Origin: Paramacrobiotus richtersi
Lineage: Eukaryota > Tardigrada > Eutardigrada > Parachela > Macrobiotidae
NCBI GenBank assembly: GCA_034698045.1
Contig: JAQGAU010000768.1
Span: 1 to 24,111, forward strand
Length of the DNA stretch: 24,111 bases
Direction of reading: 5' to 3'
A program made the position numbers and the translations under genes. Of the stretch, positions 18,710-24,111 are shown in pieces. The notes under the pieces are model-generated. The model made no database searches. It had not been told where the DNA came from and saw only the letters and a list, made by a program, of their open reading frames with translations. How positions within the stretch are numbered: position 1 is the first letter of the stretch; the number at the start of each line of letters is the position of its first letter.

Positions 18710-20965
18710 TCATAGGAGCGTATGTTTCTTGCTGTTCAAAACGCGAGAACCTTTGGTGGAGGACATAAGCCAGGTTGTACCTGTACTCGCAGCAATATGT
18801 TCGCACCCATTGGGACTGTGAACCCTGGTTCGGACATCCAACCAAAAACGAGCCGGCAGAATGGGGAGAATTGCAGTACGAAGGTCACTGCTTATTATGG
18901 TAACGAACACCTGTAAACCGTCCGTATGTAATAGAATTGTCACATTGTTCAGTGTAACATCTGATTGTCGGTGAAACGGCATGGTTCACCCGAAACCGTC
19001 GGCCGAGAGACTACACAGCCTACTCTGACATGAAGAAAACCGAAGACAGAATAATCAGTAGTTATGCCCTGGATTAGTCTCCCAGTGGATCCTACGGACC
19101 AGAGGCCCATATATGCCGACTATGCTCAAGAATGGAACCGTTGCAGAGCGGGACGCCGGAATTCACTAAAACTGTTTTCCTCCGATCTAGACGTAAACAT
19201 AATTAATTTTGTATGTGTGTTTAGAGTACGCCGAATAGGCATCTTGGATTTCCGTATCGGGAAATTTCGTTACAGGAAACCCTTACTATAATAATTATTA
19301 CGTAGTCTGAATTGCTTCGAACATGGTGCTGTTATTTACACCTACGGCTTTCGTTACTGATGTAAACTAAACTTTAGCCTAAAAAATTCGTTTAACAGAC
19401 AGGTAGGAACTAGGAACTGGCCAGAAACAGCTGCCATCAAGGGCAGACGCATTGTGTGGTAACTTTGCGAAATTCAGGCGGTTCTAACTTCTAACCCGGC
19501 GAAGATATTATAACAACAGACCTAGAGTGTGTATTTTCAAAACAATCATGTTGAGATTTGGTGTTAAGCGTTGCGAAAGGTCCTTTGTTGGTTGAAGTGG
19601 GCACGATTTGCTGAGCATGCTGCATGCATCCGTACTTGCAAAGACGGCCCAGCACAACACATTTCCGTGTTCCCGCTAATCCTGTCATCTGTGCAATAAT
19701 TATGGAATATTGTGCTGAACATGTACAAGATAAAGAAAATTTGTTCCTCGTACTGGCGCAAAAAGGATCCAGCATGTAGAACCACACGGCGATCCGCCCA
19801 AATAACTGACAATTTGCAGATGTCTGCAGTTACGGCTGCCGTTATGGATTCGGGCGTGCGTGGTACAAAATGAATACATGTCATAACACACAAACTTTCT
19901 GCGACAAACATACGCCGGCTGTTAAATGCCACACCGGATTATTTTCGTATACTGGATTTCTATTCTTTAGAGTAAACTTACACACATAAGATGTGACTAT
20001 GTATACTTCGGAGTGTTCATTAAACAATATTATAGTTTAATGAACGCTCTGAAGTATAAGGTAATCGACATCGCAATGGGACTCCAAATGCTTCTTGGAT
20101 AAATGGGCTGGGATGCTAGGTCGCAGAATGTAATATGCATAGCGCCCCATGATTATCGGTGCCCAGGCAAGAAAACCAATTGCAGATTGCACCCAATGGC
20201 TACGATCCATGCAGTGACTTTTTGTCCAGACATGACCCTTCTAAGGAAAGTTCTGAGTAAAATAATTATAACGAGCCAATGCATGAAAGAGATTTGATCC
20301 GTTTTCGCGCAAATTTTTTTTATTTTTACGACCAACTAAAAACAGAACAGTAACAAACTATTATACAAGCAAGCCATAGGACACCTGTTAAGTACGAAAA
20401 CATTTTTCTCGTGCTACTGAGTCTCGTGAACTAACATGTAATGTGTCAGTATATACATCACATGTTTTAATTTCAGATTCTGGACAATACAATCCGCCCT
20501 CTCCTGCAGCACCTACCTGGAGGCCACTTACCTGGAGCTCCGTTCCGTGTCCGTTATCATTATTGCGATGGCGTGATTAATGGACAGCATCAGTGAACCC
20601 CAAAGGCATGAATCCCGAAACCCCAAAACTGTGACGAGATAGGTAAAAAGGGAATATTGCAGGCCATACCGCTGACCCGTCTATACCCAGACGGGTGTTA
20701 CAGTAACTGCGAGGTAGGTCATAACCATCGGGTATGGAAGGTAAACAGCGGTTAAGAAAAGCTCGACGAAGAGTACTAATAAGTACTGATTAATTGGTTG
20801 GGTAATAATAAACGGGAGCTTCTCAAGGTGTTTGGGCGTTTGTTTGAGAAATATAGGTACGACAACGTGAACCGAATTCCCACTACCGATAATGGCGAGG
20901 ATTGCATTAAGTAGCGACTAACAAATTTTTGTTTGGGGTTTTGCTAGGCGAGAACCAGGTGAAGT
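18710..20965 (-). pseudogene. Receptor copy C: heavily decayed class A GPCR pseudogene
   Basis: Remnant exon 1 (~20965-20525) keeps an MLSINHAIAIM after-TM3 word and the splice donor region (CTCCAG/GTAAGT), but the start-codon segment is missing and several indels break the frame. Exon 2 starts at 20240 (acceptor CCTTAG) with SGQKVTAWIVAIGCN (TM4) and hits TGA/TAA-type stops at 20155-20153. TM5 is interrupted by an inverted duplication. TM6 to TM7 is open at 19932-19564: MTCIHFV then HAGSFLRQYEEQIFFILYMF. Exon 3 (18910-18710) is intact with VFVTIISSDLRTAIL. No transposon separates it from its upstream block at ~21161. It is the oldest or least constrained of the three copies. Confidence 0.85.
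20002..20058. repeat. Quasi-palindrome from inverted duplication within the TM5 sequence of copy C
   Basis: The arm TATACTTCGGAGTGTTCATT + AAAC (20002-20025) is repeated in inverse orientation at 20035-20058 with 22 of 24 bases matching and a 9-base spacer. Receptors A and B contain this TM5 segment (YFGVFIKL) once only, so one arm is an extra inverted copy. Confidence 0.85.
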
Positions 20966-21059
20966 TCGAGCAGGATTCATAATAATACATTAATGGTATA
21001 CCTTAGACAGCGCTTGCACAAATTCAGACAACTGGTTGATGATGGTTGACGCTGTCGCT

Positions 21060-21400
21060 GAAAGAAATAAAGGGCAGAGTTAAAGCTGTGTATGTCGTGC
21101 ACCGTGTCCTGCACCTGTTTTGGAGTGTTGTGTTACTAATTAAAAATAAATTATGAGCCTTAATTAGTAAGGTCTTCGTGCCGTTCACTAGTTAAGCAAA
21201 TACCAAGCGCGCATGATGAGTATTGTCTGCCAGCAACGTCTGACGAGTAATAACGAGAAACGCATTAAGATCTTCCGGTGTCCGAAGCGAGTTAAAAATA
21301 TGCCATTCTCCAGATCTGTAATTATGTGCAGATATAAAGATCAACTGCAACATTCTGATTTGATTAACATGAGAATCTTCCTCGTAATCGGCCGAAGCTG
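21060..21400 (-). promoter_or_regulatory. Conserved receptor-upstream region, unit C
   Basis: Aligned to the unit A and B upstream regions: GCCTTAATTAGTAAGGTCTTC (21158-21178), GCCGTTCACTAGTTAAGC, CTTCCGGTGTCCGAAGCG and GGCCGAAGCTGAACGGACGT. Similarity ends near 21400. Confidence 0.45.
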
Positions 21401-21692
21401 AACGGACGTGTTCTTGGCTCACAAGCCAATGGCACAAATTACTAAATTCAAACCGCTTTGTTTTTTCTCCCATCGAGTCCGAAAAATGGGGGGAGGAAAT
21501 CACAAAGCGGAACGGGATAATGGATGCTTGTAATGTTGGCCGTTTATGGCATCGCCCGCCCTGTGTTCGCTTATCGACGAATATGACTATTTTGAAAGGA
21601 TTATTGTTAAAGTATTGGGCCCAACTCTACCAACCAATCAAATTTTTGGTAGTTTTGGTTGTTTTTGGTCGCAGAACGAGGTGCGATTCGGA

Positions 21693-21911
21693 ATGAGTGA
21701 CACTTGGTTCGCAGTTTTTTCCATGCTAGCCGTTTTCAGCCACTCTGTATTTTTAGTAGAAGGCCATTCTATAAGGTATGAAAGTAGGTTTGAAACTTAT
21801 GAAAAGAATGCCTGGCAGGTCCACCGAGTTAATTCGCCAAAAATGCGCTCATGTTTTATTTGTAGCGCCAAGAACTTACTATACTTCCAGGATTGGCAGC
21901 TATCTGTGTGA
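21693..21911 (+). CDS. Possible first exon of a secreted protein (weak)
   Basis: Within an open plus-strand frame (21546-21911), the internal ATG at 21693 gives MSDTWFAVFSMLAVFSHSVF, then LVEG and a polar stretch with two Cys near the end (CFIC). The first ~24 residues look like a signal peptide with a hydrophobic core and a small-residue end. A CAG/GTCC near 21820 could be a donor. No domain, no downstream exon and no paralogue in the window were found, so chance is a serious alternative. Confidence 0.2.
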   Translation: MSDTWFAVFSMLAVFSHSVFLVEGHSIRYESRFETYEKNAWQVHRVNSPKMRSCFICSAKNLLYFQDWQLSV

Positions 21912-23735
21912 CGTGAGCGGTCTGCGATACAGCTAAATATGCGCCCGTAGACTTCCATGTTGTGGGCTATTTCTGTAACTTATTCCATGTCCCTTAGAAG
22001 TGACACACTATAGCTCGAAAGATAGAGAAAAACATTTGGTTAGCAGTCCCAACTACGGTACTACTGTAATTTGACTTATTGATTCGAAAGGGAGAAGTTA
22101 TGGCCGTCTTTGGTTAACATAGAAGCCTACGAGACCGTTGCACAACGGTCTCATAGACTTCTATGTTAACTGAAAACTATCAAAACTCTTTCCTTTTGAG
22201 TTAAAAGATTAAAAGCTGAGTCTAGACCCTAAACTAAATTTTTTTCTCCATTTTTTTCTTTTTCCAAAAGTATGGTTGTAATGACTTTCCTCAATCTTGA
22301 TTCGTTCAGAAAACTTCAGATTCTGTTACACAACAATCTGGCCCTAAAGCATCATTCGACGCAGACAATAAATCCACAATCCGCCGGCTGGACTTCATCT
22401 CGAAATCTCTAGGCAGAGGTGGGTCAGGCTTTAATTTCTAATCGTTCACAACGAAAGATCGACTCGGCTTTTTTCTACGACAGCTTTCCTTAACAGAAGC
22501 ATGACTGCGGAATTTTACCCGAGGAATCGTTCCGAAGAAACAGCTAACCACTGCTTTTTAAACCGAATTTGTCCTTAAAACAACCGTTTTGGACAAAGGG
22601 CGTAATGTCTTCGTCACGAATACTGGTCCCGTTTTTCGGCGTTGAATGTCCGGTCAAAGTTATGTTTTTGTGCAACATGGTAACATTTGGCTTAATCTGC
22701 TTCGCTAAAAAGAAAGCAAAAAAATGTCACGATTTTGTGATCGCAACCGATAGAATAAGTTCCAAAAAAAGTGCCGAAGTGATTCGTCCGGATTTCTTAA
22801 TATCTGGTTCGCATCGTGCATTCGTAAGCGCTTTTCAAGAAAAAAAACATTGAACATCTGAGCAGCTTCTAATTGGTCATAAACGTCATAAGTCATAATA
22901 TGGTCAGAAAGACGTACTCCTACTGTAGATAGTATAACGTAATTTCTTTTAATCGCATACTAAGTGAGCGTTTTTTTGCAGGACTGACTCACTACTGTAG
23001 AATACGATTTTTCTACCTTTTCGGCCCCGTGCGTGTAAAACACGGGCGGTTATGTAGGGCGCTGATATGCATGCCAGTGTGTTTCTAAAATTATGACGAG
23101 ATTAACCTATCGACTTGCATCCGGAGCTTCTCTTCGTTTTCCTGCATTTGCAAAGCAAAACAGAAATACAGCACAGCTACAGTATCAACTGTTGCACAAA
23201 CGCAGACGTCAGATCTAACTCGCTGTCTCAGAACTAAGAATAGTGAGAACTACATCAGAGATAGCAAAATTTCTAACTCATGTGGAGTCTGGGAAATCTG
23301 TGTTGTTTTACCTGACATCAAGTATGAATACGATCCTCGGGCCTGGACCCAATGTTTCTCAGCTGTTCGATACAGCTGAACAAACTGTGTGACTCGGAAT
23401 TGCTCGTAGAATCCACATGAGAAAAGCTGGAAGCATACTCTTTCCATGAAAAATGTTCGAAAGTTGTAGTGATGCATTGCTCGTGAACCATTTTAGTCTG
23501 GTGAATAAATAAGAACGGATTGACCGGATCGGGTTTCACATTGAAAATCTTTCTATTGGATCAACAGGAAATTCATGGCATGTACAAATTGTGGACGAGC
23601 CCACAAGTTCCACATGCTGTACTTTCAGTAGTTCGGCGGTTCCAGTTGTAGTTGTGTGCATACGTTAGGAAATCTCGCATCGGTATGGTAGACTCTGTAG
23701 TCTATAATCAGTCGACACGGCCAACCCTACTTTCG
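21912..23735. other. No gene recognised apart from one hairpin
   Basis: Frames such as 22569-22853 (plus) and 23250-23539 (minus) are short, Lys/Phe- or His/Ser-rich by composition and have no domain. A small GC hairpin (CCCGTG...CACGGG) lies at about 23026-23046. The 120-bp inverted repeat at 22082-22201 is listed separately. Confidence 0.45.
22082..22201. repeat. 120-bp inverted repeat with a near-perfect inner hairpin
   Basis: Centred at 22141.5. Inner arms (22113-22140 and 22143-22170) pair GTTAACATAGAAG, CTA and GAGACCGTTG with CAACGGTCTC, TAG and CTTCTATGTTAAC, broken by only two mismatches, with a two-base centre. Outer arms continue imperfectly (TTCGAAAGGGAGAAGTTATG against CTCTTTCCTTTTGAG on the other side). 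The absence of a loop argues for a MITE-like or foldback relic over a microRNA precursor. Confidence 0.8.
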
Positions 23736-23754
23736 CCGTTTACTGTACGTATAC

Positions 23755-23890
23755 CATTGAAAAGTTAATGTAGTTTGTAACGTAAACATGTTAACAAGTT
23801 AAACGGCAAAGACAATGTGTACGGCAAAGTGGTAAACGGCAGAGAGAACGCAAAAAGGTAAAGCAAACGGCAAGGGCAAAGTTGGCCGAG
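23755..23890. repeat. Low-complexity AAACGGCAAAG-type repeats
   Basis: The word AACGGCA(A/G)AG recurs about four times with GTAAA/GCAAA spacers (23800-23880), including TTAAACGGCAAAGAC, GTACGGCAAAGTG, AAACGGCAGAG and AAACGGCAAGGGC. Strongly A-rich, non-coding in all frames. Confidence 0.7.
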
Positions 23891-23924
23891 CCTTATGCTG
23901 ATGCATACAAAAATGTGCAGCAAT

Positions 23925-24111
23925 AAATAACTCAAAGCAAACCAATCAGAAAGATTTGCACAAATCCGTCATATTATCAAAGAGCCAAATCAGTGCAGCG
24001 GCGTTATTCTTGAGCAAGCGCACCCAAACCACTATGAGATAACTGACCAAACTGATTTTGATGTAGCAGACCGGTAAGGGTAATTACATGCCTTGCGACA
24101 AGAGTATCACG
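23925..24111. repeat. Left part of a probable fourth unit (D), truncated by the window end
   Basis: AAACCAATCAGAAAGATT, GCAC/ACAAATC and GGTAAGGGTAATTACATGCC match 5617-5765 in the same order. In unit A, receptor exon 3 begins ~340 bp further right, so the counterpart here would lie outside the window. Confidence 0.65.

Noticed and set aside
22112..22171. Candidate microRNA precursor
   Set aside because: The hairpin has a two-base centre instead of a proper loop, and its outer arms extend like a foldback element.
1..24111. tRNA, rRNA or CRISPR features
   Set aside because: On reading both strands I found no tRNA B-box-like GGTTCGAATCC with a fitting cloverleaf, no rRNA-like sequence and no regularly spaced repeats. 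A tRNAscan-SE or Infernal run would be decisive.

Overview
The window looks like nuclear DNA from an animal, probably an invertebrate. There are no long bacterial-style open frames. The only convincing protein-coding signal is a family of rhodopsin-type (class A) seven-transmembrane receptors, split by GT-AG introns and embedded in diverged repeats and small transposons. I cannot place the organism more precisely. An ecdysozoan such as a tardigrade, with lineage-expanded orphan receptors, is only a guess.

Layout, left to right. Positions 1-600 hold the end of a ~160-bp tandem satellite. Positions 600-4260 show no supportable gene, only a fragment related to a mobile element (~2525-2650) and a GCTC-rich low-complexity tract (~3170-3310). 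From ~4360 to the right edge the sequence is built from diverged tandem segmental copies. Unit A runs from ~4360 to 10590, unit B from ~10750 to 17870, and unit C from ~18700 to 21400. The last ~180 bp (from ~23925) match 5610-5785, so a fourth unit probably starts at the right edge. Each complete unit carries one receptor on the minus strand.

Receptor B (15152-17018) is the only copy with open exons throughout transmembrane segments 1-6. Receptor A (6122-8779) is a pseudogene: TGA in TM3, a -1 shift between TM4 and TM5, an apparently lost splice donor, and transposons in its intron and promoter. Receptor C (18710-~20965) is more decayed. Even in B the TM7 region raises a reading-frame question: the splice-compatible frame gives a poor TM7, while the +1 frame gives a hydrophobic helix ending Tyr-Pro.

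Mobile DNA is informative because the paralogous units provide empty sites. The best case is a 1,085-bp element at 8821-9905, 41 bp upstream of receptor A. It has long terminal inverted repeats made of subrepeats, a 9-bp target duplication, and a decayed Ulp1/C48-like cysteine protease domain inside. Other insertions are a 168-bp near-perfect palindrome (8032-8199), an inverted-repeat element in the B intron (~16080-16390), and ~3 kb of unexplained sequence in unit B (~12140-15110) that includes a nearly identical 334-bp tandem duplication. Upstream of all three receptors lies a shared AATTAGTAAG-containing block, a candidate promoter element, tandemly duplicated in front of B. On the plus strand a short coding-like peptide is shared by units A and B next to the receptor 3' ends.
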